DNA of 64,000 bases from Candidatus Providencia siddallii (GCA_001457715.1 CVRF01000002.1:96651-160650), one strand, 5' to 3'; positions 1 to 9,532 are shown, counted from the first letter of the stretch. Notes: a model not told the origin generated them from the sequence alone. Made by a program: numbers and translations.

Positions 1-2066
1 CCTTTAATGACGCCTTGCTCTAATACCATTAAATCTTTTTCAAGCAAAATAATATCAGCTGATTCTTTTGCTATATCTGTTCCAGTATCAACAGATATAC
101 CTACGTCAGCGTTTTGTAATGCTAGTGCGTCGTTAATACCATCACCTAAAAAACCAACTGTATGTCCGTTGTTTTGTAGTAATTGAAGGATACGAGATTT
201 TTGTAACGGAGTTAATTTACAAAATGCTGATAAGTTTTCAACTTTCTGGCTAAGCTCTAAATCTGACATACATTCAATTTCAAAACCATTTATAATTTTG
301 TTAACATTTAAACCAACATCTGCGCAAATTTTTTTTGTTACTATTTCGTTATCACCTGTTAAAACTTTTACTGTGATTCCGTTTTCATTTAATGCTGAGA
401 TAGCATGTATAGCACTATCTTTAGCTGGATCTAAAAAAGTTAACATACCTTGAAGTTCTAATTGTTGTTCAGATTTACATGATAAAGGTGAGTTTGTTTC
501 GGATTTATTTAATTGACGAGTAGCTAACAATAAAACTCTAAGCCCTTGTTTATTAAAATTATTTACTATTTTTGTTATTTTAATTTTCATGTTTTCATCT
601 AAACTTAATGTTTTTTTATTTAATCTGTAATTATTACAGACCGATAACATCTCTTCAGCTGCTCCTTTACAAATTAATAAAATTCTTTTTTTTGGAGTTT
701 TTACAGTTACAGATATTTTTCTTCTAACGAAATCAAAAGGTATTTCATCAATTTTTTGATAAGCTATTAGCTTTTTAGTGTTAATATCATTACTTCCTCG
801 ATGAATAATTGCTTTATCCATTAAGTTTTTTGTTCCACTTTGATAGCAGCTATTTAACCAAGCTAATTGTAGTACTTTATAGTTTTCTTTTTCGTCGTTG
901 TCTAGATAATGGTTTAAAATAATATTATCTTCTGTTAGGGTTCCTGTTTTATCTGTACATAAGATATCCATTGCTCCGAAGTTTTGAATAGCATTTAATC
1001 TTTTAACAATTACTTTATGTTTAGACATTGCTATTGCTCCTTTAGCAAGATTTGAACTAACAATCATAGGTAACATTTCAGGAGTTAATCCAACAGCAAT
1101 TGCTAAAGAAAATAAAGTTGCTTCAAACCAATCACCTTTAGTAAAACCGTTAATTAATAATACAACAGGAACCATTATTAACATAAACCTAATTAATAAC
1201 CAACTTACGCTGTTTACTCCTCGATCAAAAGCTGTTTCTGCTCTACTTCCTGTAGTAGTTTTAGCGATTGTACCAAGATAAGTATCAGTTCCTGTTGCAA
1301 TTACAATTCCTTTTGCTGTACCACTTGTAACACTTGTACCCATAAAACAGCTATTTGGGATTTCAAATAATTTAGTTTTTATTTTGGAGGTGTTAATATT
1401 GTTTTTTATATGTATATTTTCTGAAGATATATATTTTTCAACTGAGATTGATTCTCCTGTTAATATAGCTTGACTAATAAATAAATTTTTTGATTCGATC
1501 AAGATAATATCTGCAGGAACCATATCGCCTGCAGATAATAAAACAATATCTCCAGGAACTATATGTTTAATAGGAATTTCTTTATAAAAAGATTGACCTG
1601 TTTTTTCGTTTTTACGAAATACAGTAGTTGTTGTACGAACTAATAATTTTAATGATTCAGCTGCTTTATTGGTTCGATATTCTTGCCAAAAACGAAGTAA
1701 TCCGCTAACAATTATCATTGTTGCAATAATAATAACTCCTGTTAAATCAGTTTGTCTGTGTTGGTTTTCTGGAATAAAATAGTCAGTAAAAAAATTAACT
1801 ATTGCTAGTATTATTAAAACAAAAATAAATGGATTTTTAAAGGAAATTAAAAGCTGTTTCCAGCCAGGAGGAGCCTTTTCATAAGAAACTTCGTTTTTTC
1901 CTTTATTGACTAAACGTATTGATGCTTCATTTTCAGTTAATCCTAATAAGTCTGTTTTGTATTCTTTTATTATTTGCTTAATAGGTTTGTTTGATTTTTC
2001 ACTTATGGTATAGTTTGAACGATTTTTCGTTCTAACGTTTTTGTTCTGATTATTTATTTCAGTCAT
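1..2066 (-). CDS. mgtA: Magnesium-transporting P-type ATPase MgtA, partial at window edge
   Basis: P3B-type ATPase that imports Mg2+ across the inner membrane. About 688 residues are visible from the start ATG at 2064-2066; the C-terminal membrane helices lie outside the window. I translated it and found no frameshift. Visible in order: an N-terminal cytoplasmic segment, a first membrane pair (NPFIFVLIILAIVNFF), the actuator motif TGES, the phosphorylation motif DKTGT at about residue 372 (near base 950), the nucleotide-binding KGAAEEM, and the hinge motif GDGINDA. The E. coli protein is about 900 residues, so roughly three quarters are here. It stands alone, reading away from the cold-shock gene, with a long A/T-rich upstream region holding several inverted repeats. 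I could not identify an mgtL-like leader peptide. The family call is very secure. Confidence 0.95.
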   Translation of the reverse strand, partial: MTEINNQNKNVRTKNRSNYTISEKSNKPIKQIIKEYKTDLLGLTENEASIRLVNKGKNEVSYEKAPPGWKQLLISFKNPFIFVLIILAIVNFFTDYFIPENQHRQTDLTGVIIIATMIIVSGLLRFWQEYRTNKAAESLKLLVRTTTTVFRKNEKTGQSFYKEIPIKHIVPGDIVLLSAGDMVPADIILIESKNLFISQAILTGESISVEKYISSENIHIKNNINTSKIKTKLFEIPNSCFMGTSVTSGTAKGIVIATGTDTYLGTIAKTTTGSRAETAFDRGVNSVSWLLIRFMLIMVPVVLLINGFTKGDWFEATLFSLAIAVGLTPEMLPMIVSSNLAKGAIAMSKHKVIVKRLNAIQNFGAMDILCTDKTGTLTEDNIILNHYLDNDEKENYKVLQLAWLNSCYQSGTKNLMDKAIIHRGSNDINTKKLIAYQKIDEIPFDFVRRKISVTVKTPKKRILLICKGAAEEMLSVCNNYRLNKKTLSLDENMKIKITKIVNNFNKQGLRVLLLATRQLNKSETNSPLSCKSEQQLELQGMLTFLDPAKDSAIHAISALNENGITVKVLTGDNEIVTKKICADVGLNVNKIINGFEIECMSDLELSQKVENLSAFCKLTPLQKSRILQLLQNNGHTVGFLGDGINDALALQNADVGISVDTGTDIAKESADIILLEKDLMVLEQGVIK

Positions 2067-2802
2067 AACTTATTCTCAGTATTAAATATTTTAAATGCTA
2101 ATTTTAAAATATAGATTAAAATTAACAATTAGTTAGTTCTGTATTTTCCGTGATATAAGTTGTATAAATATTACGGTTCTATTTAATAATGCTTATTTTA
2201 TTAATTTTTATATATCGAATGCATATTTTAAATACTAAAATATAATTTTAGTAGATTAAATTAGCTGTATATTTTATATAAAAATTTATCGCAAATATTT
2301 TTAGTATTATTTATCTTTAATAATTAAATCTAATAAAATAATTATTTAACAATGAATTGAATTTATGTAGAAAACTATTATATATAACTGATATTTTTTA
2401 AATATCAAATTATGATTAATAAAATAAATGATAGTAAGTTTTATAAAATGAGATATATAATTAATAAAACTTATGTAAGTTTTATTAATTATAACTAAGT
2501 ACAATATATAATACATATTCAGGTTCATAATATGACATCTGAATGTTATGTTTATTAAATAATGTAGTTATTTTAAAAAAGTAAAATCATTAAAATTAAC
2601 AATGTATTTTTAATTTTTGTATATTACTAAATAATGTATAAATAATTTTAAATAAAATAAATGCAAGGTTAATATATATTAAAAATAATATCATACATTA
2701 AATCACTGTAATGAAAAAGATTCTATTTATTTAATTATTATTTTAATTATTATAAAAATTTGAGTAAAAATTAGTTTAAAATTGCTACTAAAAATAAATG
2801 TT
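2067..2802. other. A/T-rich spacer upstream of mgtA with several inverted repeats
   Basis: No credible gene. A 60-codon minus-strand reading frame at 2346-2528 is a low-complexity Ile/Tyr/Asn string and is not counted. The stretch contains three inverted repeats within 160 bases (2389-2407, 2456-2493, 2517-2544), listed below. It would carry the mgtA promoter and leader, but I could not place a convincing promoter. Confidence 0.6.
2456..2493. repeat. 18-bp perfect inverted repeat, 2-nt centre
   Basis: Bases 2456-2473 are the exact reverse complement of 2476-2493, separated by TG. Part of the right arm (TAAGTTTTAT) also occurs as a direct copy at 2435-2444. Two smaller inverted repeats flank it: TGATATTT/AAATATCA at 2389-2407 with a TTT loop, and ATTCAG/CTGAAT at 2517-2544. 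The group lies 320-480 bases upstream of the mgtA start. Function unknown; it could be structure in a long leader RNA, a terminator for outside transcription, or chance in A/T-rich DNA. Confidence 0.6.
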
Positions 2803-2843
2803 AAAAAATTTAAAAAGCCCGTATTTTAATAATAACGGGCTTT
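2803..2843 (-). terminator. Intrinsic terminator of the cold-shock gene
   Basis: On the minus strand, 35 bases past the csp stop codon, arms AAAGCCCG and CGGGCTTT (2814-2821 and 2836-2843) form a G+C-rich stem followed by TTAAATTTTTT. This is a classical Rho-independent terminator and one of the few G+C-rich islands in the spacers. Confidence 0.85.
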
Positions 2844-2878
2844 AGAAGGTTAAGATAAGTATTTAAGTTTAAAATAAC

Positions 2879-3091
2879 TTAAATAGTAATTACATTAGCA
2901 GCAGCAGGTCCTTTAGCTCCGTCTTCAATTGTAAATTCAACTTGCTGTCCTTCTGTAAGAGTTTTAAAACCAGCTCCTTGAATAGCAGAAAAATGAACAA
3001 AAACGTCTTTGCTCCCATCAGATGGTGTTATAAAACCAAAACCTTTAGACTCATTGAACCACTTAACTTGACCTTTCATTTTTTCGGACAT
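2879..3091 (-). CDS. cspC: Cold-shock / RNA chaperone protein, CspC/CspE type
   Basis: A 70-residue single cold-shock domain protein that binds single-stranded RNA and DNA and melts secondary structure. The start is the ATG at 3089-3091 ([11 protein letters not shown]), preceded by AGGA; a frame extending 8 codons upstream lacks family similarity. Both RNA-binding motifs are intact: KGFGFI (RNP1) and VFVHF (RNP2). The ending ANVITI resembles E. coli CspE (ANVIAL), while [17 protein letters not shown] and [10 protein letters not shown] resemble CspC, so the exact paralogue is uncertain. It is monocistronic with its own strong terminator. A 12-bp palindrome (AGCATATATGCT) lies about 40 bases upstream of the start and may be part of its 5' region. 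Confidence 0.9.
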   Translation of the reverse strand: MSEKMKGQVKWFNESKGFGFITPSDGSKDVFVHFSAIQGAGFKTLTEGQQVEFTIEDGAKGPAAANVITI

Positions 3092-3549
3092 TTGACTTTT
3101 CCTATATAACATCAAAAAACTTGTCTTTTAGCATATATGCTCAGAATAAACTATTTAGTTAAGAACTACTAGGATTAAGCATAAAATTTTAAAGTAAATA
3201 TTCTATAACTTTTTTATTACACTTATTTAATAGTTATTTTAAAATACAATTATTAAACATTAATAAGTTGAACTTATTAATTTATGAGTAAAATATAATA
3301 TTAATTATTTTACGTATAAAAGTTTAAACTAATATAGTTTGTAAATAATTTTAATAAAAAATTAATTTTTAAAAAAATTAATTTTATTTATACTGTATTT
3401 TAATTTGTTTTACAATAAAATTTTTTCTACTAATTTATATAAAATTTGATTTTAAGATATAAAAATATTTTTTATTTAATTATTTATTAAATTAAATTTT
3501 ATAAATTTTGTTTTTAAGATGCTTATTTATTAATAAATCTAATTTATTA
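3092..3549. other. A/T-rich spacer between csp and tRNA-Asn
   Basis: No gene seen. The left end holds the csp 5' region; the right end leads into the tRNA-Asn promoter. The remainder is low-complexity A/T sequence. Confidence 0.6.
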
Positions 3550-3578
3550 TTGACAGTTTAAAGTGATTTTGGTAATAT
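3550..3578 (+). promoter_or_regulatory. Sigma-70 promoter of tRNA-Asn
   Basis: A perfect -35 box TTGACA (3550-3555) and a -10 box TAATAT (3573-3578) are 17 bases apart. The predicted start near 3585 leaves an 18-base leader before the mature tRNA. Confidence 0.75.
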
Positions 3579-3602
3579 TAATTGATATTAGATGTATATT
3601 GT

Positions 3603-3679
3603 TCCTCCATAGTTCAGTTCGGTAGAACGGCGGACTGTTAATCCGTATGTCGCTGGTTCAAATCCAGCTGGGGGAGCCA
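3603..3679 (+). tRNA. tRNA-Asn (anticodon GTT)
   Basis: A 77-base tRNA closely matching E. coli tRNA-Asn. The acceptor stem TCCTCCA/TGGGGGA, D arm, anticodon GTT at 3637-3639 (CTGTTAA loop), T arm (GGTTCAAATCC) and discriminator G are all present. The terminal CCA (3677-3679) is encoded, unlike every other tRNA in the window. Confidence 0.97.
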
Positions 3680-3732
3680 ATTTATTTTTAAAATATTTAA
3701 AATGTGTATTTTATTATACACTAATATTTTTT

Positions 3733-4791
3733 ATGCATAATCCAATGACTGTAAAAAGTATAATAATAAGTCGTCCTGATGATTGGCATGTTCATTTTCG
3801 TGATGGAGATATTTTAAAAACTGTTGTTCCTTTTACAAGTAAGTTTTTTGGTAGAGCTGTTGTTATGCCAAATTTAACTCAACCTGTAATTAATAATAGA
3901 ATTGCAAAGCTTTATCGTAAACGAATAATTGATGCAGTTAATAGCGAACATCAGTTTTCTCCATTGATGGTTTTTCAGTTAACAGATAATATTATTTTGC
4001 ATGAATTAGTTTGTGGTTTTGAAAATGGTTTGTTAACAGCTTGTAAGCTTTATCCTATAAATAAAGTTGCTAATCCATATTATGGTGTTACTGATATAAA
4101 AAAAATTTATAATGTTTTATCTGTAATTGAAGATTTAGGTATACCATTATTGGTTCATGGTGAAATATATGAAAAATATGTTGACGTGTTTGATTATGAA
4201 TCTGAGTTTATTAAGTATGTAATGATTCCATTAAGGCTGCAGTTTCCTAAACTAAAAATTGTTTTTGAACATATTACAACTAAAGAAGCAGCAAGATATG
4301 TTTTAGATAGTGATGAATTTGTTGCCGCTACTATTACTCCTCAACATTTAATGTTTAATCGTAATAAAATGTTTATTGGTGGTATTAAGCCACATTTTTA
4401 TTGTTTACCTTTATTAAAAAGCATCGTACATCAAAAAGCATTGCTTGATGCTATAAAAACAGGTTGTGATCGTTTTTTTCTTGGTACAGACACAGCACCA
4501 CATTTAAAAATATATAAAGAATCTTCATGTGGCTGTGCAGGAGTTTTTAGCTCACCAATAGCATTGGCGTTATATGCTACTGTATTTGAAAAATTTGACA
4601 TGTTAAAATATTTTGAAGCTTTTTGTTCATTTAATGGTCCTAAATTTTATAATTTACCAGTAAATAAAAATTTTATAATGTTAACAAAAAAGGAAAATAT
4701 TGTTTGTGACTCTATTTTTTGTTGTAATGATAAATTGATTCCCTTTTTAGCAGGTGAAAAATTAAGTTGGTCTGCTTCTGTTATTAAATAA
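3733..4791 (+). CDS. pyrC: Dihydroorotase PyrC
   Basis: Zn-dependent cyclisation of N-carbamoyl-L-aspartate to dihydroorotate, step three of pyrimidine synthesis. The reading frame has 352 codons; starting at the second ATG (3745) gives 348 residues, the E. coli length, and neither start has a clear ribosome-binding site. Metal and substrate motifs are intact: HVHFRDG near the N-terminus, KLYP (the lysine that becomes carboxylated), HGE, FEHITT, and GTDTAPH with the catalytic Asp. The motif KESSCGCAG is typical of the enterobacterial type. The next pathway enzyme, PyrD, is encoded at 59.5 kb. It follows tRNA-Asn by 53 bases and is flanked downstream by a 1.6-kb desert. Confidence 0.96.
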   Translation: MHNPMTVKSIIISRPDDWHVHFRDGDILKTVVPFTSKFFGRAVVMPNLTQPVINNRIAKLYRKRIIDAVNSEHQFSPLMVFQLTDNIILHELVCGFENGLLTACKLYPINKVANPYYGVTDIKKIYNVLSVIEDLGIPLLVHGEIYEKYVDVFDYESEFIKYVMIPLRLQFPKLKIVFEHITTKEAARYVLDSDEFVAATITPQHLMFNRNKMFIGGIKPHFYCLPLLKSIVHQKALLDAIKTGCDRFFLGTDTAPHLKIYKESSCGCAGVFSSPIALALYATVFEKFDMLKYFEAFCSFNGPKFYNLPVNKNFIMLTKKENIVCDSIFCCNDKLIPFLAGEKLSWSASVIK

Positions 4792-6420
4792 TCTTTAATT
4801 TATTTGAATATTTTATATATATTTTGTTTTTAAATGTAAAAATTTTTAATTTAGATTAAAATTACATTTTTAATTGTGTTAACTGTTTTTAAAACGTGTT
4901 AAATTATTTAAAGTAAAAATTATTTTGTAATTTATTGTTTCGCTTCTTTGTTTAATGTAATTTTTTATTATACATTTAAAATGTTTGTGATTAAAATATT
5001 AGTAATTTATATTATATAGCTATAATATTTTATATATAAATTATTTAGTTATAATAAAAACATATAAATTTTATTGTTAATTAATATTTTAATAAATTTT
5101 AATCATAAAAATTTTTAGTATTAAGATACTATTATTTTATTTAGTTTAAATTATTAATTGTTTAAATATATAATTTTATATATAGTGTTTTTTTAAAAAA
5201 ACTGTGTTTTTGTTTGTAAAACAATATAAATATATTGAAATTTTTTTATAAAAATTTAATTATTTTATAATTAATTAGTAATTAGTTTTGACTTGAAAAG
5301 TATGAATTATTAATTCATTATTAATGATTAATTATATAAAATAAAATTTAAATAATTAATAAATTATTTTACACAATATAAATTGTGTTTTTGATAAAAA
5401 ATAAAAATATTTTTAATAATTTTTAAAAAAAAATAAAAATGTTAATTTTTATATTTTAAATACAAATTATATTTATTATTTTAAATGATTTATTTATGAT
5501 TTTGTTTATAGATTAAATTGTATATAAAATAATTGTTAATAATGTGATTATTTAATAGATTTTGTATTTATTAAATAATATTATTTATGTTTATAATTTT
5601 AATAAATTATGTTAATTTTAAATATAAATTACTAGTAATTTATTAATTAGATAAAATATATATAAGTTATATAAAATGTAATAAATTATAATATTTAATA
5701 TAATATTATTTTGTAAACAATTTAGTTATTATCAATAAATAGTGTTTTAAACACAATATTTTGAATATACACAGTATTAAATAAATATATTATTTTTAGT
5801 TATATTGTAATTATTAAATTTTTAAAAGATAATAAACGATTATTTTAAATATAATTTAATATATTAATTAATTTTTATTAATTATAAAAATTAATTTTAA
5901 ATTTATATAGATAAAATAATATTTTAAAATTTGTTTTTTTAAAATAAGTGTGTTTATATAGTGTTTGTTATTTTTATGCAATTTAAATTGCATATTATGT
6001 TATATAATAATATATATTATTATTAGGATTTGTTATATTTATTTTTGTTTGGTTTTTTTTAAAAAAAATAAATTTTTATTAAATTAACTTTATGAAAACT
6101 ATAAGTATAGTGATATAATAAAATAAATTATTTATAATAAATTAATATAATTTAATTAATATTTTTTAAAATTATGTGTATATAAAGTATAAAACATAGT
6201 TTTTTATATAATTTAGAATTAATATTAATATATTTTACAGGTTTTATATAATATTGGTTTTTATAATAATTATTTTAATTATTTATATAAATTGTTTTTA
6301 GTTAAAAATTTAAAATTTTTAACTATTTATTTATAAATTTATTATACTTTAAGTAGATAAAACGTTTTTAAAAAAAATAATAAAAGATATTTTATAAATT
6401 AATTAAAATAGAAAACGGTT
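4792..6420. other. Gene desert, 1.6 kb, nearly pure A/T
   Basis: I see no gene, RNA or recognisable pseudogene. The sequence is overwhelmingly A and T with short homopolymer runs, including a T8A8 tract at 6053-6068, and any ancestral gene has decayed past recognition by eye. The right end probably holds the promoter for the ANR-type gene. Confidence 0.6.
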
Positions 6421-6433
6421 AAAAGGAGTATTA

Positions 6434-6634
6434 ATGATAATTAAAAACAATGATAGTTTATTATATATAAAAACTGCTAGTAATGCCGTGCGTCTTGAAA
6501 AAGATGGAAAATATTTTGATGCTGCAAAAGCGTGGTCACATGCGTGTTTATTAGCTCAAAATAGATGCAATCAGATATGGTGTGAACATCGTTCTGATTT
6601 TTGTTTTATGCAAATAAAACGTGAAAAAACATAA
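6434..6634 (+). CDS. ANR-family (Aar-like) small regulatory protein
   Basis: A 66-residue protein with the pattern of ANR regulators (AggR-activated regulator family): an N-terminal helix ASNAVRLEKDGKYFDAAKAW, then LAQNR.NQIWCEHRSDFC and a basic end (IKREK). In that family small proteins bind AraC/XylS-type activators and dampen them; other members are uncharacterised. The start is well supported by AAAAGGAG at 6421-6428, 5 bases before the ATG, one of the best ribosome-binding sites in the window. It stands alone between a 1.6-kb and a 0.36-kb spacer. No AraC-type partner is visible here. The family call rests on the conserved W/A/E/H-R/F-C spacing; the function in this organism is inferred only. 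Confidence 0.8.
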   Translation: MIIKNNDSLLYIKTASNAVRLEKDGKYFDAAKAWSHACLLAQNRCNQIWCEHRSDFCFMQIKREKT

Positions 6635-6991
6635 ATATTTTAAACAAAAAAAATAAAAACTATTTCTATAAAATATAAATATAATAATTTTAAATTAGAT
6701 TGATTTTAAAATTGTATACATATATTTTATTAAAATTTATAAAAAATTAATTATAGTTTTAATATTTTAAAAAAACTTGTTTAATTATTTATATTAAAAA
6801 TAAATTTATTTGTTGTTTACTACTTTAATAGTTATATAATAACTGGTAAATTATATTTATAATAAAATTAATAAAACTATTATGTAAAATGATATTTATT
6901 TTAAAATAAATGGTATAATTAATTTAATTAATATGTTTTTTTTATTTTTTGTTAAATAGATTTTAATCTAAATTAAGTTATATAATAAAAT
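6635..6991. other. A/T-rich spacer
   Basis: Nothing recognisable between the ANR-type gene and yfhL. No Shine-Dalgarno sequence precedes yfhL. Confidence 0.5.
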
Positions 6992-7183
6992 ATGTCTTTA
7001 TTTATTTCTAATAATTGTGTTAACTGTGGGATATGTGAACTTGAATGCCCAAATAATGCAATTTATTCTTTAGAAGAAAATTACGCAATAGATCAAAAAT
7101 TATGTACAGAATGTGTTGGTTATTACGATAAACCAAATTGTCAATTTGTATGCCCTATTAATAATGTGATAATTAGAATTTAA
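6992..7183 (+). CDS. yfhL: YfhL-type 2[4Fe-4S] ferredoxin, short form
   Basis: A 63-residue ferredoxin of the Alvin type, a low-potential electron carrier. The first cluster motif is CVNCGICELECP; the second has the characteristic loop CTECVGYYDKPNCQFVCP, so all cluster cysteines are present. E. coli YfhL has 86 residues; the C-terminal helix (the EEQLWDKF region) is missing and the protein stops just after the second cluster at NNVIIRI. Its position next to acpS is that of E. coli. It converges on acpS with about 50 bases between the stop codons. It is either a functional minimal ferredoxin or at an early stage of erosion. Confidence 0.88.
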   Translation: MSLFISNNCVNCGICELECPNNAIYSLEENYAIDQKLCTECVGYYDKPNCQFVCPINNVIIRI

Positions 7184-7234
7184 ATTAGTTTTTAAAAAAT
7201 ATCAAAAATTTTAATAATTAAAATTAAATTTTTA

Positions 7235-7621
7235 TTATGGTAAATTTTCGATAATTACTATTGCTAAAGCATAATTTCGTTCGTCTGTAATTGAGATGTA
7301 TAATTTATTGACTTTTAAACTATTAGCTAATTTTAAGGCCTCTCCGTTTAGTTTTAGTAAAGGTTTTCCCATTTTGTTGTTTGTTATTTCAAATTGATTT
7401 AAAGATATAATATTTCTGATTCCTGTTCCTAGTGCCTTTGATGCTGCTTCTTTTGCAGCAAATTTTTTTGCAAGAAAACGTGCTGGTTTTAATTGTTTTT
7501 GGTATTGTAAAAATTCAGTATTAGTTAATATTCGTTTTGCAAGAGAGTTTTGTGATTTTTTGATCACAGATTCAATTCGTGAAATCTCTACAAGGTCTAC
7601 ACCTAATCCAAGGATAGTCAT
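7235..7621 (-). CDS. acpS: Holo-[acyl-carrier-protein] synthase AcpS
   Basis: Transfers 4'-phosphopantetheine from CoA to a serine of acyl carrier protein, enabling fatty acid synthesis. It has 128 residues, like E. coli (126). The N-terminal GLGVDLVEISRIE carries the Mg2+-binding Asp; FAAKEAASKALGTGI is the second signature with the catalytic Glu. The ATG overlaps the pdxJ stop by one base (TAATG on the minus strand), so the two are translationally coupled as in enterobacteria. It is the last gene of the group. Confidence 0.97.
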   Translation of the reverse strand: MTILGLGVDLVEISRIESVIKKSQNSLAKRILTNTEFLQYQKQLKPARFLAKKFAAKEAASKALGTGIRNIISLNQFEITNNKMGKPLLKLNGEALKLANSLKVNKLYISITDERNYALAIVIIENLP

Positions 7622-8352
7622 TATTTACGTGCTTCTATAAGAATTTTTTTCATATCATATATGGCTTGCATTAAGCCACTAAATAAAGCGCGGCTAATTA
7701 TTGCATGCCCTATATTTAATTCATAAATTTCTGGTAATTGTGCTATTCTATAAACGTTATGATAATTCAATCCGTGTCCTGCGTTAACTTTAATTCCTTT
7801 ATTTGATGCATATGATATTATGTCACGAATACGATAAAATTCTATATCTTGTTCTTGTAATGTTTTTGCGTTAGCAAATGATCCTGTATGTATTTCTATA
7901 AATGATACACCAACTTCCTCAGCTGCATCTACTTGTTCGTGATCAGGATCAATAAATAGAGAAACTAAAATCCCAGCTTTGTTTAGTTGTTTTAATGCAT
8001 AGGTAATTGCTTCTTTTTGTTTTGTTACAGATAAACCACCTTCAGTAGTAACTTCTTCTCTTTTTTCTGGAACCAAACAACAAAAAGTTGGTTTTATGCG
8101 ACATGCAATATTAATCATTTCGTTTGTTACGGCCATCTCTAGATTTATTTTTGTTGTAATAGTTTTATTTAAATATTCTAAATCTCTGTCTGTAATATGA
8201 CGTCGGTCTTCGCGTAAATGAATTGTGATTCCATCAGCTCCTGCTTGTTCAACAATAAAAGCAGCCTGTATTGGATCAGGGTATTTAGTTCCTCTAGCAT
8301 TTCTTAATGTTGCGATATGGTCAATATTTACACCTAAAAATAGTTTATTCAT
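7621..8352 (-). CDS. pdxJ: Pyridoxine 5'-phosphate synthase PdxJ
   Basis: Condenses 1-deoxy-D-xylulose 5-phosphate with 3-amino-2-oxopropyl phosphate to make pyridoxine 5'-phosphate, the B6 precursor. The 243 residues match the E. coli length. The TIM-barrel motifs are clear: [16 protein letters not shown] with the catalytic region at the N-terminus, [30 protein letters not shown], and VNAGHGLN. It is coupled to acpS. Upstream, where E. coli has recO, only a 328-base spacer remains before era. Confidence 0.97.
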   Translation of the reverse strand: MNKLFLGVNIDHIATLRNARGTKYPDPIQAAFIVEQAGADGITIHLREDRRHITDRDLEYLNKTITTKINLEMAVTNEMINIACRIKPTFCCLVPEKREEVTTEGGLSVTKQKEAITYALKQLNKAGILVSLFIDPDHEQVDAAEEVGVSFIEIHTGSFANAKTLQEQDIEFYRIRDIISYASNKGIKVNAGHGLNYHNVYRIAQLPEIYELNIGHAIISRALFSGLMQAIYDMKKILIEARK

Positions 8353-8680
8353 TTTTTAATACTCAATTTGTACAGTTTTTAACTGAATTTTAAATTTTTA
8401 TAAAAATGTAATAGTGTAATGATTTTATGTTAATTTTATTAAATTTTAACCTTATATAGATATATATTTAATAATATTAAAAATATGTTTTTAAATTAAG
8501 TGTTATTTGTTAAACATTAAAAAATAAATAAACTTAGTTATTTTTTAATGTTTTTATATATTTAATTAAATTATATTTTAGTTATTTAATAATAAAAATC
8601 AATAATTAATTACATTATATATATTTTTTTTAAAACAAAATGTTAAACAAAATAATTTTATAAAATTTTAATACATGTTT
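8353..8680. other. A/T-rich spacer at the ancestral recO position
   Basis: In E. coli recO lies between era and pdxJ on this strand. Here the interval is 328 bases, too short for recO (about 242 codons), and I could not recognise any RecO peptide in it. It may contain a promoter for pdxJ-acpS. Confidence 0.55.
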
Positions 8681-9532
8681 TTAAGATAAACTTTTAACCC
8701 AAAGTTTTAATTGAATTTTATGTTTGAATATTTTTTCCATAGCAATACGCGATTCAATACCAATTTTTTTTATTTTATTTCCATTTTTGCCAATAATTAT
8801 TTTTTTTTGATTTATGTGTTTTATTAAAATTGATCCATTGATATATAAAATATTATTTTTATTAATGTTAAAATCTTCGATTTTAACATTTACAGAGTAT
8901 GGTAATTCGTCTCCTAAAAAACGTATTAATTTTTCTCGTACAATTTCTGATGCCATAAATGCATCTGATTTATCAGTAATATAATTTTTTGGAAAAAAAA
9001 AAATAGATTCTGGAATATGTTTTTTAATAGTTATTAATAAGGAATTAATGCCTATTTCTTTTTTTGCGCTAATTGGTATTATACTTAGAAAATTCATTTT
9101 TTTTCTGATTAAATCTATATATGGTAATATTTTATTTTTATTAGTGATATTATCAATTTTATTAATTACTAAAATTACAGGGCGATTTAAAATAATTAAT
9201 TTTGAAATTATTTTTGAATCATTTTCTGTAAATTTAATTCCATCTACAATAAAAATAATTAATTCAACATAATTGACTTGTTCTATATAGCTATATTCAA
9301 TTAAACAATCTATGTTTTTTTTTCTGTTAAAACAAATACCTGGTGTATCTGTATAAATAATTTGATATTTATTTGATGTATATATACCAGTAATATTTTG
9401 GCGTGTTGTTTGTGGTTTTTTTGATGTTATAGAGATCTTTTTTTTTAATAATTTATTTAAAAGTGTTGATTTACCAACGTTAGGTCTTCCTATAATAGCA
9501 ACAAATCCACAGTATTGTTTAGTTTTATTCAT
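8681..9532 (-). CDS. era: GTPase Era, 30S ribosome maturation, shortened C-terminus
   Basis: GTPase with a KH domain that binds the 3' end of 16S rRNA during 30S assembly. It has 283 residues. GTPase motifs: GRPNVGKST (G1), TTRQ (G2 region), DTPG (G3), NKID (G4) and ISA (G5). The KH signature [13 protein letters not shown] lies near residue 250. E. coli Era has 301 residues; this one ends at LWVKSLS, losing the last stretch (GWADDERALRSLGYVDDL in E. coli). The start overlaps the rnc stop by 4 bases (ATGA), as in enterobacteria. Function is presumed retained because both domains are complete. Confidence 0.95.
   Translation of the reverse strand: MNKTKQYCGFVAIIGRPNVGKSTLLNKLLKKKISITSKKPQTTRQNITGIYTSNKYQIIYTDTPGICFNRKKNIDCLIEYSYIEQVNYVELIIFIVDGIKFTENDSKIISKLIILNRPVILVINKIDNITNKNKILPYIDLIRKKMNFLSIIPISAKKEIGINSLLITIKKHIPESIFFFPKNYITDKSDAFMASEIVREKLIRFLGDELPYSVNVKIEDFNINKNNILYINGSILIKHINQKKIIIGKNGNKIKKIGIESRIAMEKIFKHKIQLKLWVKSLS

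Noticed and set aside
2067..2340. mgtL leader peptide or Mg2+ riboswitch for mgtA
   Set aside because: No short proline-rich reading frame or recognisable structure could be identified close to the gene.
2346..2528. 60-codon minus-strand frame upstream of mgtA
   Set aside because: Low-complexity Ile/Tyr/Asn string without family similarity or ribosome-binding site; it overlaps the inverted repeats and is expected by chance in A/T-rich DNA.
8353..8680. Possible recO pseudogene remnant
   Set aside because: I looked for RecO-like peptides on the minus strand and found none; treated as a spacer.
9048..9272. Plus-strand frame antisense to era
   Set aside because: Lies wholly within a conserved gene; its hydrophobic look comes from the complementary A/T composition.
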